The notes under the pieces: generated by a model | The model's database searches: none | Told to the model about the DNA's origin: nothing | Seen by the model: only the letters and a program-made list of their open reading frames with translations | Part shown: piece by piece, positions 43,453 through 52,114 of the stretch | How the letters are laid out: each line of letters starts with the position of its first letter | How positions within the stretch are numbered: the first letter of the stretch is position 1 | Assembly (NCBI RefSeq): GCF_028369295.1 | Contig: NZ_JAQMYP010000001.1 | Coordinates: forward strand, 310,001 to 374,000 | Direction of reading: 5' to 3' | Origin: Streptomyces sp. HD | Lineage (GTDB): Bacteria > Actinomycetota > Actinomycetes > Streptomycetales > Streptomycetaceae | Length of the DNA stretch: 64,000 nucleotides | Position numbers and translations under genes: made by a program

Positions 43453-43920
43453 GTGCGGAAAAACCTGAGGGTGGCGGCCTACGCCATATGCGTACGGGAC
43501 GGGCAACTCCTCCTGGCCCGCTCCCCGGCGCCCGGCGGCGGCCATGAGTGGGTCCTGCCGGGCGGCGGCATGGAGCACGGCGAGGATCCCTACGACACGG
43601 TCGTTCGGGAGGTGGAGGAGGAGACCGGCTACCTCGTCGAGCCGACCGGACTGCTCGGCCTGGACTCCGTCCGCCGCAGCTTCCCGGGCCGCCGCCTCCG
43701 CCGGGCCGTGGACCACCATGGCCTGCGGCTCGTCTACGAGGCCAGGATCACCGGCGGCGAACTCCGCCACGAGACGAACGGCTCGACGGACATGGCGGCC
43801 TGGCACCCGCTCGACACGGTGACCGACCTGACCCTCGTCCCCATGGTCGTGAAGGGTCTGGCGCTGTGGCGTGAGCGCCCGGCGACGGGACGGGTACCCC
43901 GGAAGATGAACGCTGAGTGA
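43453..43920 (+). CDS. Nudix hydrolase
   Basis: The product is 155 aa from GTG 43453, which follows TAATGT (43441-43446) by 6 nt and is probably leaderless. The Nudix box GX5EX7REVXEEXGY is complete (GGGMEHGEDPYDTVVREVEEETGY, about residues 34-57, quoted in part), with the metal-binding REVEEE. It should hydrolyse a nucleoside-diphosphate-linked compound. The specific substrate cannot be told from the sequence. It stands alone, with a terminator hairpin right after the stop. Confidence 0.92.
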   Translation: MRKNLRVAAYAICVRDGQLLLARSPAPGGGHEWVLPGGGMEHGEDPYDTVVREVEEETGYLVEPTGLLGLDSVRRSFPGRRLRRAVDHHGLRLVYEARITGGELRHETNGSTDMAAWHPLDTVTDLTLVPMVVKGLALWRERPATGRVPRKMNAE

Positions 43921-43958
43921 CCGCGTCCCGGCCGTTGAAGGAGCGGCCGTGGACGCGG
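43921..43958 (+). terminator. terminator after the Nudix gene
   Basis: CCGCGTCC/GGACGCGG (8 bp) plus CGGCCG/CGGCCG (6 bp) with a one-base bulge and 9-nt loop start at the base after the Nudix stop. Confidence 0.8.
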
Positions 43959-44009
43959 AAGGTGGGCGAAGATCCACGTACGGTGATCGGCGTTGCCCGT
44001 TGCCGTCAT

Positions 44010-44031
44010 GTTCATGTACAGGTCATCCCCG
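44010..44031 (+). promoter_or_regulatory. candidate PHO box
   Basis: Two consecutive 11-nt direct repeat units, GTTCATGTACA and GGTCATCCCCG, resemble the Streptomyces PhoP direct-repeat unit (G/T)TCAYYYRnG. They lie about 90 nt upstream of a secreted metallophosphoesterase, a typical kind of PhoP target. Match by eye. Confidence 0.4.
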
Positions 44032-44120
44032 GTGCCAACGATCCACAGTGAGCGGGTCGTTCGCCTGAGGCGGACGCTCGCGTCCTGTTGCCGACGCGTT
44101 CGCACTCGGGGAGATCGCGC

Positions 44121-45911
44121 ATGTCGCGCATACGCTCTGTCGCCAGCTCCGCGGTGGGGGTCCACCGCCGCACCCTGCTCGCCGCCACCGGAGCGGTCAC
44201 GCTCTCCGCGGGCGTCGGCTACGCCCTGCGGCCCACCGACAGCCAGGCCGCCACCACCGCCGACCCGGCGGGCGCGCCGAACGCCGCCGCGGGCGCCGCT
44301 GCCGCCGAGGCCCCCGCCGGCGCCTCCCGCAAGTTGCCGGTCGCCCTCGCGCCCTACACCCGGGGGACCACCCTCGCGAACGTCGCCACCCCGACCGGCA
44401 CCGGCGGCTACCGCCGGCTCGCCGACGGACCCGGCTGGCGGCGTGTCGTGCGGGAGAACCTCGCGTCGGCCAAGGCGGGCCGCGAGCAGCGGCGTACGGC
44501 GCTCGCCGCCTTCGTGCAGCTCACCGACCTGCACCTGATCGACGCCCAGCACCCGCTCCGCCTTGAGTACCTGCGCTCGACGGACGTGCACGCCTGGCGC
44601 CCGCAGGAGGCCCTGACCGTGCCCGGCGCGGTGGCGCTCGTGGAGCGGATCAACGCGCTGCGCTCAGGCCCCGTCACCGGCGCCCCGCTGCACTTCGCCA
44701 TGACCACCGGCGACAACACCGACAACAACTGCAAGTCCGAGCTGGACTGGTTCCTGAAGGTGATGAGCGGCGGCCGGGTCACCCCCAACACCGGTGACCC
44801 GCGGCAGTACGAGGGCGTCCAGAGCAGCGGCCTGAAGCTGTACTGGCAGGCCGACGACAGCATCCGCGACGCCGACAAGCAACTCGGCTTCCCGCACATC
44901 GAGGGCTACCTGGCCGCCGCGATCCGCGAACTGCGCAGCCCCGGCCTGAACATCCCCTGGTACTCGACGGTCGGCAACCACGACGCGCTGCCGCTGGGCA
45001 CCTACGCCTCGCACAGTGACTCCTACCTCACCGACCTGGCCGTCGGCGGCAAGAAGCTGATGAACGTGCCGGCCGCCGACGCCAAGAAGCTCCAGGACTC
45101 CCTCAAGCAGGACCAGGACCCGAGGGGCACCGTCTTCAAGGACTTCCTCAAGGCCCACGCCCGCTCGATGCGCTCGGTCACACCGGACGAGGGCCGCGCC
45201 CCGTTCACGCCCCGCGAGTACGTGCAGGCCCATCTGAACCCGGCCCTGCGCGGCCACGGCCCGGTCGGCCACGGCTACTCGACGGCCAACCTGGAGGCGG
45301 GCACCCAGTACTACAGCTTCCGTATCGCCGACGACGTCATCGGCATCAGCCTGGACACCACCAACCCGGGCGGCCACTACGAAGGGTCCATCGGGGCGGC
45401 CCAGTTCAAGTGGCTGGACAAGACGCTGCGGGACAACAAGGACTCGTACGCGATCATCTTCAGCCATCACACGAGCGAGACGATGGACAACCTGCGTCGC
45501 GACCCGGCCCGCCCGAACGAGCGGCGCGTCGGCGGTGCCGAACTGCTGCAGCTGCTCGGCAGCCACCGCAACGTTCTCGCCTGGGTGAACGGCCACATCC
45601 ACAAGAACGTCATCACCCCGCACTCCGCCTCCGGCGGCCGCGCCTTCTGGGAGATCTCCACCGCCTCCCACGTCGACTTCCCCCAACTCGCCCGGATCAT
45701 CGAGGTGGTGGACAACAAGGACGGCACGATCTCCCTGTTCACCACCCTGATCGAGTCCGCGGCCCCGCACCGCACGAACTTCACCGACCTCTCCCAGACG
45801 GGCCTGGCCGCGCTCTACCGCGAGCTGTCCCTGAACGCCCCCGGCGCGCGCTCGACCCTCGGCGGCGACCGCAAGGACCGCAACACGGAGCTGGTACTCA
45901 AGAAGGGCTGA
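44121..45911 (+). CDS. Tat-exported metallophosphoesterase (TIGR03767-like)
   Basis: The product is 596 aa from ATG 44121 behind GGGGAG. A twin-arginine signal (HRRTLLAATGAV) lies at about 17-38. The calcineurin-like core shows TDLHLID, TTGDNTDNN, STVGNHDALP, FSHHTSE and NGHIHKN, the metal-binding set of metallophosphoesterases. It should hydrolyse phosphate esters outside the membrane with a dinuclear metal centre, cofactor-loaded before Tat export. A putative PHO box upstream suggests induction by phosphate starvation. The downstream neighbour is the remnant of a DD-peptidase gene. Confidence 0.93.
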   Translation: MSRIRSVASSAVGVHRRTLLAATGAVTLSAGVGYALRPTDSQAATTADPAGAPNAAAGAAAAEAPAGASRKLPVALAPYTRGTTLANVATPTGTGGYRRLADGPGWRRVVRENLASAKAGREQRRTALAAFVQLTDLHLIDAQHPLRLEYLRSTDVHAWRPQEALTVPGAVALVERINALRSGPVTGAPLHFAMTTGDNTDNNCKSELDWFLKVMSGGRVTPNTGDPRQYEGVQSSGLKLYWQADDSIRDADKQLGFPHIEGYLAAAIRELRSPGLNIPWYSTVGNHDALPLGTYASHSDSYLTDLAVGGKKLMNVPAADAKKLQDSLKQDQDPRGTVFKDFLKAHARSMRSVTPDEGRAPFTPREYVQAHLNPALRGHGPVGHGYSTANLEAGTQYYSFRIADDVIGISLDTTNPGGHYEGSIGAAQFKWLDKTLRDNKDSYAIIFSHHTSETMDNLRRDPARPNERRVGGAELLQLLGSHRNVLAWVNGHIHKNVITPHSASGGRAFWEISTASHVDFPQLARIIEVVDNKDGTISLFTTLIESAAPHRTNFTDLSQTGLAALYRELSLNAPGARSTLGGDRKDRNTELVLKKG

Positions 45912-46004
45912 GAGCCGCCCAACTGCCGTACAGATCCTCAACCTTCGTCTCGCCCTCCGGGTGAGTCTCCTTGATCGAACCGAGTGCGAGATGGAGGGGA
46001 AGAC

Positions 46005-46103
46005 ATGACTGAGGACGGCCGCCATGCCCTGGCGTTCAACTTCAACGGGGACTGGTCGGGGGACAGCCACGCCGTGGTCGAGGCGGAGTTCTGCGGTGGG
46101 TGA
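46005..46103 (+). pseudogene. remnant of a second R61-like DD-peptidase gene
   Basis: ATG 46005 to TGA 46103 encodes 32 residues (TEDGRHALAFNFNGDWSG then DSHAVVEAEFCGG). This is nearly the same as the C-terminus of the intact DD-peptidase downstream (TEDGRHSLALNFNGDWSG). The about 90 nt before it (CTCAACCTT, TCTCC, GGGGAAGACATGA) also resemble the intact gene's own leader at 46150-46233. So a tandem copy has lost almost all of its coding part between leader and tail. Confidence 0.75.
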
Positions 46104-46230
46104 CCGTCCCGTCCATCGCGGTTGTCCGAATCCGGCTCAACCGCCGTACGGCGCCTCAACCTTGGCGTGAGCCCCAGAGTCTCCACCCCCGACCACGCTC
46201 GACATGAGCGGGAAGACAGGGGGAGAAGAC

Positions 46231-47442
46231 ATGAGCGTACGTACGACCCGCACGGCACTCGTGGCGGCGACGGCGGTGGCACTGTCCGTGGCCCTCGCGG
46301 CCCCGGCCCTGGCGGCGGCACCCGCCAGAGCCGACCACGAGGCGACCCGCAAGGCGATCGAGGCCGCGGTCGGGGACGGCGTGCCCGGAGTGACGGCCAC
46401 GGCGAAGGACCGCCACGACACCTGGTCGGCGACGGCCGGCGTCGGCAACCTCAAGACGGGAAAGCCACGTTCGGCCGACGATCGCTACCGGGTGGGCAGC
46501 ATCACCAAGACCTTCGTCGCCACCGTGCTGCTCCAGCTGGAGGCGGAGGGCAGGCTGTCCCTGGACGACAGGGTGGACAAGTGGCTGCCGGGCCAGGTGC
46601 GGGGCAACGGCCACGACGGCAGCCGGATCACCCTGCGCCAACTCCTCAACCACACCAGCGGCATCTTCAACTACACGGCGGACGACGACTTCGGCCGCAC
46701 GTACTTCCTGAAGGACGGCTTCTTCAAGCACCGCTACGACACCCAGAAGCCCGAGGAACTGGTCGCGCTCGCCATGACCCACAAACCGGACTTCGAGCCG
46801 GGGACGTCGTGGAACTACTCCAACACCAACTTCGTGCTCGCCGGAATGGTGATCGAGAAGGCCACCGGACGGCCGTACGGCGACGCGATCCGGGACCGCA
46901 TCATCAAGCCCCTGCACCTGACCGCCACCTCCGTCCCCGGCACCCGGGTGACGGTGCCGGGACCCAGCAGCCGGGCCTACTCCAAGCTGGCCGAGACGAC
47001 GACAGGGCCGACGTACGACGTCACGAAGCTCAACCCGTCGCTCGCCTTCTCGGCCGGCGAGATGATCTCCAACTCCACCGACCTCAACCGCTTCTACAGC
47101 GCCCTGCTGCGCGGCAAGCTCCTCCCGCGCGAGCAGCTGACCGAGATGACCACGACCGTCCCCGTCGACGAGACCAACGGCTACGGCCTCGGCCTGATGA
47201 AGGCCAAGCTGACCTGCGGCGTCACGGTCTGGGGCCACGGCGGCGGCATCCACGGCTCCCAGTCCGAGGGGGTCACGACCGAGGACGGCCGCCACTCCCT
47301 GGCCCTCAACTTCAACGGCGACTGGTCGGGGGACACGGTGGCGGTCATCGAGGCCGAGTTCTGCGGAAAGGCGCCGGCGAGCGCCGGTCACCGAGCGGGC
47401 TCCGGTCCCGAGGTGATGTTCGCACCGCCTCGCATCGGCTGA
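46231..47442 (+). CDS. secreted D-alanyl-D-alanine carboxypeptidase, R61-like (S12)
   Basis: The product is 403 aa from ATG 46231 with GGGGGAG upstream; an in-frame ATG at 46204 lacks a ribosome site. A signal peptide ends near APALAAA (about 30). The serine beta-lactamase/DD-peptidase motifs are SITK at 90-93, YSN at 196-198 and HGG at 336-338. Text such as LLQLEAEGRLSLDD, YSNTNFVLAGM and AFSAGEMIS follows the Streptomyces R61 DD-peptidase closely. It trims D-Ala from peptidoglycan stem peptides outside the cell and could be inhibited by beta-lactams. A decayed duplicate precedes it. Confidence 0.94.
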   Translation: MSVRTTRTALVAATAVALSVALAAPALAAAPARADHEATRKAIEAAVGDGVPGVTATAKDRHDTWSATAGVGNLKTGKPRSADDRYRVGSITKTFVATVLLQLEAEGRLSLDDRVDKWLPGQVRGNGHDGSRITLRQLLNHTSGIFNYTADDDFGRTYFLKDGFFKHRYDTQKPEELVALAMTHKPDFEPGTSWNYSNTNFVLAGMVIEKATGRPYGDAIRDRIIKPLHLTATSVPGTRVTVPGPSSRAYSKLAETTTGPTYDVTKLNPSLAFSAGEMISNSTDLNRFYSALLRGKLLPREQLTEMTTTVPVDETNGYGLGLMKAKLTCGVTVWGHGGGIHGSQSEGVTTEDGRHSLALNFNGDWSGDTVAVIEAEFCGKAPASAGHRAGSGPEVMFAPPRIG

Positions 47443-47458
47443 CCGACCCCGGAGTCAG

Positions 47459-47644
47459 GGCCTCGCGTCTCCTCCGACGCAGGTAACGAATGCCGTCCAC
47501 GCCGTGGGGGCAGGCGGAGCGCGGGGCCGGTCCGGTGGGGTTCTTGGAGCCGCGGATGGCGACGGCCGGCGTCAGGTGGGCTGTCTCGACGCAGTTCTGG
47601 CCGGTGCCGTCGCGCGAGCTCATCCCGGAGTTCGACGACTGAGC
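47459..47644 (-). pseudogene. DUF397-like gene remnant
   Basis: On the minus strand the frame reads SSNSGMSSRDGTGQNCVETA then AVAIRGSKNPTGPA, the recognisable DUF397 core (SSxSG, NCVEVA, VRDSKxPxGP). Its first part overlaps the 3' end of the small membrane-protein gene. An ATG at 47623 overlaps that gene's stop as ATGA, but starting there loses the SSNSG part. The tail after GPAP does not follow the family. DUF397 proteins usually pair with a XRE regulator, and none is nearby. I read it as decayed. Confidence 0.5.
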
Positions 47645-47976
47645 CTCGTGACCGTCAGGGCCAGCAGCCCCGCTGTTCCGTAGGCCATATAACCGGCGCC
47701 CCGCCGGTAGAGACCGGAGCGGTCCTGCTCCTGCGCGTACTTCTGCTGGTCGTACGTCCTCGTGCCCGTCGAGCGGCCGCCCTCGGTGCTGTAGGAGACC
47801 GCGCAGGTGTAGCCGCGTCGCATGGGGCCGGGGTGCGACTCGCCGTCCTCGCCCAGTTGGAGGCCGGGGCACTCCGGGGCGCCGTAGGACGACGCGCCCC
47901 TCGCCAGCGTGACCAGGCCCCACAGCAGCGGCAGCAGGAACAACGCCAGCAACACGCCTCGAAGTTCACGTCTCAT
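47620..47976 (-). CDS. small two-helix membrane protein, unknown function
   Basis: The product is 118 aa from ATG 47976 (MRRELRGVLLALFL). It has membrane helices at about 7-25 and 92-108 with an outside loop of about 65 residues holding two Cys (PECPGLQLG, GYTCAVSYS). TAGGTT on the minus strand (47984-47989) ends 7 nt before the ATG, so it is likely leaderless. The last residues are encoded in DNA that also carries a DUF397-like remnant in another frame, so the original C-terminus may have been altered. Confidence 0.75.
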   Translation of the reverse strand: MRRELRGVLLALFLLPLLWGLVTLARGASSYGAPECPGLQLGEDGESHPGPMRRGYTCAVSYSTEGGRSTGTRTYDQQKYAQEQDRSGLYRRGAGYMAYGTAGLLALTVTRLSRRTPG

Positions 47977-48008
47977 CCCGCCCAACCTAGCCAGGGTGCC
48001 CACGGCGC

Positions 48009-48049
48009 GAGGAGGGGCCGCCGGTGACTGGCCCCGGCGGCCCCTCCTC
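48009..48049 (-). terminator. terminator after the AbiEi-like gene
   Basis: A perfect 16-bp stem (GAGGAGGGGCCGCCGG and complement) with a 9-nt loop lies 45 nt past the stop of the upstream minus-strand gene. Confidence 0.87.
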
Positions 48050-48093
48050 TCCCCTCCTGGCGCTGCGTGTCCCCGGTCCGTCACTACCGGGGA

Positions 48094-49140
48094 CTATCGA
48101 GGCAGCACCACGACATACGCGGCCGGTTCGCGGTCCGCCGCCGCCATCAGGGCCGTACGGACCACCGCCGCCTGCTGCTCCATCCCGTCGCGGAGCTTCT
48201 TCGGGGTGATGTAGACGACCGTGATGCCCAGGCGCTCCAAGTGCTCGCGCTTGCGGGCGTACTCGGACCACAGGGCGTCCTCGTCCTGGCGGGGCGCCCG
48301 GGTGTCCAGTTCCACCGCCACCGCCTGCTCCGGCCAGTAGGCGTCCAGGCCGCCGAGGTGCGGGCCGCCGGGCAGCCGCAGGTCGACGTTCCAGACGGGG
48401 TCGGGGAGGCCGTAGACGTGGACCATCTCGTAGAGGCGGTCCTCGGCGATCGCGCGGCCCTCGGCGAGCAGGGAGTCCACCGCGTCCACCACGTGCGGGC
48501 GGGACAGCAGCTTCGCCTGGTTCAACTCCCGTACCACCGAGGCTGGTTCGCAGTGGCCGCCGCGGACGGCCTCGGTCAGCAGCCGGCGTACGGCGCTCGC
48601 GTCCGTCAGTTCGGCCACCGCGTCGGCCAGGGCGCGCGGGACCGGCGCGACCGGGAGGCCCGTCACCTGCTGTGGGGCGGGGAGCGCGGGGGTGCGCAGG
48701 ATGCGGGCGCAGCCCGTCGAGCGGAGGCGGCGCATGCGGGGGACCAGGACGTCGATCGTGTCCAGGGCGGTCAGCGGCGGCGTGGCCGAGAAGCCGTGCA
48801 GGGTCAGTGCCGCGAGGCCCGTGATGACCGCCTCGGGGTAGGCGGGGGCGTGGGCCTCACCCGCGTTCGGCTGGGGCGGCACCCCCGGCGAGCGTTCCCG
48901 CGCCGCGTACATCAGCACCGCGTGCAGGCGCTCCTCGCTGGTCGGCGGGCCGGGGTGGAGCAGGAAGACGCCGGGGAGGAGCTGCTGCCAGGGGCCGCCG
49001 GGGCGGCACTGCTCGTTCGTCTCGGCGGCCGGGACGCCGTGCGACTTCAGCTGCGCGGCGGTCATGACACGGCGGTGCACCTCGGAGAGATGACGCAGGG
49101 GGCGGGGGGAGAGCGGGGGGACCGGGGTGTTGTGGTTCAT
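48094..49140 (-). CDS. AbiEi-antitoxin-like / DUF559-like protein
   Basis: The product is 348 aa from ATG 49140 (MNHNTPVPP). The N-terminal part (about 25-75: HLSEVHRRVMTAAQLKSHGV, WQQLLPGVFLL) looks like the winged helix of AbiEi-type proteins. The C-terminal part (about 255-345: DRLYEMVHVYGLPDPVWNVD, GGLDAYWPEQAVAVELD, REHLERLGITVVYITPKKL) resembles a Vsr/DUF559-like restriction-endonuclease fold. No AbiEii toxin partner is adjacent. Such orphan proteins are frequent in Streptomyces. A nucleic-acid-binding or DNA-processing role is plausible but not shown. Confidence 0.75.
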   Translation of the reverse strand: MNHNTPVPPLSPRPLRHLSEVHRRVMTAAQLKSHGVPAAETNEQCRPGGPWQQLLPGVFLLHPGPPTSEERLHAVLMYAARERSPGVPPQPNAGEAHAPAYPEAVITGLAALTLHGFSATPPLTALDTIDVLVPRMRRLRSTGCARILRTPALPAPQQVTGLPVAPVPRALADAVAELTDASAVRRLLTEAVRGGHCEPASVVRELNQAKLLSRPHVVDAVDSLLAEGRAIAEDRLYEMVHVYGLPDPVWNVDLRLPGGPHLGGLDAYWPEQAVAVELDTRAPRQDEDALWSEYARKREHLERLGITVVYITPKKLRDGMEQQAAVVRTALMAAADREPAAYVVVLPR

Positions 49141-49254
49141 GACCCGGAGGTTCCCGCGTCCGATCCGCTCGCTAACCGCTGTTACATGCCCGTCGACAAA
49201 AACGGACAACCTGGCACTAAAGGACGGGTGTTCGGATGCCGAGTAGACGCGGAA

Positions 49255-49287
49255 AACCCCTGGTCCGTTCGGGTTGGACCAGGGGTT
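49255..49287 (-). terminator. intrinsic terminator after the second pepN
   Basis: A 12-bp stem AACCCCTGGTCC/GGACCAGGGGTT with a 9-nt loop, followed on the minus strand by TTTT-equivalent bases, begins 63 nt past the pepN stop. Confidence 0.87.
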
Positions 49288-49349
49288 ACGGCTGCTATTG
49301 CCTGAATTCCGTAACGGTCACGGACGGCCGTGATCGTTGGCCAAAGGTC

Positions 49350-51977
49350 TTATGCGGTTGACGCCGATCCCGACCCCGACTCCGAATCGGCCCCCGCGTC
49401 ACACGCCTGCCCCCGCAGCCCCCGCGCCAGATCGTCCCGCGCCTCCAGCACCAGCCGCCGAAGCGCCGGTGCCGCGTCCTCGTGGGCCGCGAGCCAGGCG
49501 TCCGTCGCGTCCAGGGTGGCCTGCGACTGCTGGAGCGCCGGGAACAGGCCCCGGACCACGTCCATGCCGATCTGGATCGACCGCTCGGCCCACACCCGCT
49601 CGATGGCCGCGAAGTACTTCCCGGTGTACGGCGCCAGCAGCTCCCGCTGTGACGGCTGGCCCCAGCCCGAGAGGGTCGCCTCGACCAGCGCGTTCGACAA
49701 CGCGTCCGACTCCACGACCTGCGCCCACGCCTGCGCCTTCACCGCCTCCGACGGCCGCGCGGCCAGGCAGCGCACCTGGTGGCGCTTGCCGGACGCCGTG
49801 TCGTCCCGGGCCAGTTCGGCCGCCAGCACCGATTCGTCCGCTACCCCGTGCGCGGCCAGCGGCTCCAGGAACGCCCAGCGCAGCTCCTGGTCGACGTCCA
49901 GCCCCTCGATCTTCTCCGTGCCCTCCAGCAGACCCCGCAGCAAGCCCAGATCCTCCGCACCCGGCGCCACCGAGGCGAAGAACCGCGCCCACGCCAGCTG
50001 CTGCTCACTGCCCGGCTCGGCGGCCCGCAACTCCCGCAGCGCGCCCTCGGCGAGCAGCCGCTCACCGGTCGGCCGCCACTGCGGCGCCACATAGTTGACC
50101 AGCGACGAGTTCGCCCACGCCTGCAGCATCTGCAGCACACCGATGTCGGACTCGCGCCCCGCGAACCGCAGCACCAGGTCCACGAAGTCCCGGGCCGGCA
50201 GCAGCGCGTCCCGCGTCATGTTCCACAGCGCCGACCAGCACGAGGCACGCGCCAGCGGGTCGGTCACCGAACCCAGGTGCTCCCGCAGCGTCGCCAGGGA
50301 CGTGGCGTCGAAGCGGGTCTTGCAGTACGTCAGGTCGTCGTCGTTGACCAGCACCAGCTCCGGCGCCTCGGCACCCGCCAGCTCCGCCACGACCGTCCGC
50401 GGACCGTCGACGTCCACCTCTGCCTGCGTGTACCGCTCCAGGGCCCCGCCCTCGCCCCGCCGGTACAGGCCCACCGCGACCCGGTGCGGACGCAGCTCGG
50501 GGTGTGACTCCGCGGCCTCCTGCACCACCGCCAGCTCGTCGATGCGGCCCTCGGCGTCCAGCAGCACCTGCGGGGTCAGCGAGTTCACGCCCGCCGTCTG
50601 CAGCCAGGACCGCGCCCACGCGCCCATGTCCCGCCCGCTGGTCTCCTCCAGCACCGACAGCAGATCGCCGAGGCGCGTGTTTCCGTACGCGTTCCGCTTG
50701 AAGTAGCGCTGCGCGCCCTCAAGGAACGCGTCCTGTCCGACGTACGCCACGAGCTGCTTCAGCACGGAAGCGCCCTTGGCGTAGGTGATGCCGTCGAAGT
50801 TGAGCTTCGCGTCCTGCAGGTCACGGATGTCGGCGGTGATCGGGTGGGTGGAGGGCAGCTGGTCCGCGCGGTACGCCCACGACTTGCGGCGGTTGGCGAA
50901 GGTGATCCAGGCGTCCTTGAAGCGGGTCGCGCCGACGTTCGCGAACGTGCCCATGAAGTCCGCGAAGGACTCCTTCAGCCACAGGTCGTCCCACCACACC
51001 ATGGTGACCAGATCGCCGAACCACATGTGCGCCATCTCGTGCAGGATGACGTTCGCCCGGCCCTCGTACGACGACCGCGTCACCTTGCCGCGGAAGATGT
51101 ACTCCTCCCGGAAGGTCACCAGCCCCGGGTTCTCCATCGCGCCGAGGTTGTACTCCGGCACGAACGCCTGGTCGTACTTCCCGAAGGGGTACGGGTAGTC
51201 GAAGTGGTCGTGGAAGAAGTCCAGGCCCTGCTTGGTGATCAGGAAGACGTCGTCGGAGTCGAAGTAGGGCGCGAGACCCTTGCGGCACATGGCGCCGAGC
51301 GGGATCCGCAGCGTCGTGCCGTCGGCGAGGGTGCGCTCGTAGGAGTCCGTGACGTAGTGGTACGGGCCCGCCACGACACAGGTGATGTACGTCGAGATCG
51401 GCTTCGTCTCGGCGAACCTCCAGGTGCCGTCCGCGCGTTCACCGGCGCCGTTGCTCCACACCGTCCACTCCTCCGGTGCCCGCACCTCGAAGCGGAACGG
51501 CGCCTTGAGGTCCGGCTGCTCGAAGTTCGCGAAGACCCGGCGGGAGTCGGCCGGCTCGTACTGCGTGTAGAGGTAGACCTCGCCGTCCTCCGGGTCGACG
51601 AACCGGTGCAGGCCCTCACCCGTGCGGGAGTACGCGCACTGGGCGTCCACGACGAGCTCGTTGTCGGCGGCCAGGTCCTCCAGGGTGATCCGCGAACCGT
51701 CGAAGACCTCGCGCGGGTCCAGATCCCTGCCGTTGAGTGAGACGGCGGTCACACTCGGCGCGATCAGATCCGCGAAGCTGCTCGCGCCGGGCTCGGCGCA
51801 GCGGAAGCGGATCGTGGTGACCGAGCGGAAGGTGCGCGGCGCCCCGTCCTCCGCGGCCGCGTCGCCGACGGTGTCACCGACGGCGGACCGCACGTCGAGG
51901 GACACGTCGTAGCCGTCGACGGACAGCAGGGCGGCCCGCTCCCGGGCCTCGTCACGGGACAGATTCTCACCGGGCAC
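49350..51977 (-). CDS. pepN: second M1-family aminopeptidase N
   Basis: The product is 875 aa. I choose GTG 51977 (MPGENLSRDEA), which lies 9 nt after GAGGGA and matches the start of the paralogue (MPGTNLTRDEA); GTG 51986 abuts that site. Motifs: GAMEN 279-283, HEMAH 313-317 and Glu336 (LKESF), so the zinc site is complete. It has an ERAP1-like C-terminal domain. It differs widely from the copy at 33775, with extra text near 35-50 (VGDAAAEDG), so it is an old paralogue probably with different peptide specificity. Cytoplasmic, no signal peptide. Confidence 0.95.
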   Translation of the reverse strand: MPGENLSRDEARERAALLSVDGYDVSLDVRSAVGDTVGDAAAEDGAPRTFRSVTTIRFRCAEPGASSFADLIAPSVTAVSLNGRDLDPREVFDGSRITLEDLAADNELVVDAQCAYSRTGEGLHRFVDPEDGEVYLYTQYEPADSRRVFANFEQPDLKAPFRFEVRAPEEWTVWSNGAGERADGTWRFAETKPISTYITCVVAGPYHYVTDSYERTLADGTTLRIPLGAMCRKGLAPYFDSDDVFLITKQGLDFFHDHFDYPYPFGKYDQAFVPEYNLGAMENPGLVTFREEYIFRGKVTRSSYEGRANVILHEMAHMWFGDLVTMVWWDDLWLKESFADFMGTFANVGATRFKDAWITFANRRKSWAYRADQLPSTHPITADIRDLQDAKLNFDGITYAKGASVLKQLVAYVGQDAFLEGAQRYFKRNAYGNTRLGDLLSVLEETSGRDMGAWARSWLQTAGVNSLTPQVLLDAEGRIDELAVVQEAAESHPELRPHRVAVGLYRRGEGGALERYTQAEVDVDGPRTVVAELAGAEAPELVLVNDDDLTYCKTRFDATSLATLREHLGSVTDPLARASCWSALWNMTRDALLPARDFVDLVLRFAGRESDIGVLQMLQAWANSSLVNYVAPQWRPTGERLLAEGALRELRAAEPGSEQQLAWARFFASVAPGAEDLGLLRGLLEGTEKIEGLDVDQELRWAFLEPLAAHGVADESVLAAELARDDTASGKRHQVRCLAARPSEAVKAQAWAQVVESDALSNALVEATLSGWGQPSQRELLAPYTGKYFAAIERVWAERSIQIGMDVVRGLFPALQQSQATLDATDAWLAAHEDAAPALRRLVLEARDDLARGLRGQACDAGADSESGSGSASTA

Positions 51978-52114
51978 GGGCGGCACTCCCTCGGGTGGTG
52001 TTCAGTATGCGGACAGCCTTGATCCTGCCATGCGCGCCCGACACCGGGCAGCCGGGAATGGGCGGACCGGCCAGGAGTGTTCCCCGGGGTAAACGCTTCC
52101 TCCCGAGGAGAGAC

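Noticed and set aside
39954..43547. 1197-residue open frame on the + strand opposite the subtilase gene
   Set aside because: It is a G/C-bias shadow: composition is Arg/Val/Gly-rich without domains, while the minus strand encodes a complete subtilase with signal peptide and triad.
48094..49140. Complete AbiE toxin-antitoxin pair
   Set aside because: No AbiEii nucleotidyltransferase partner on either side.
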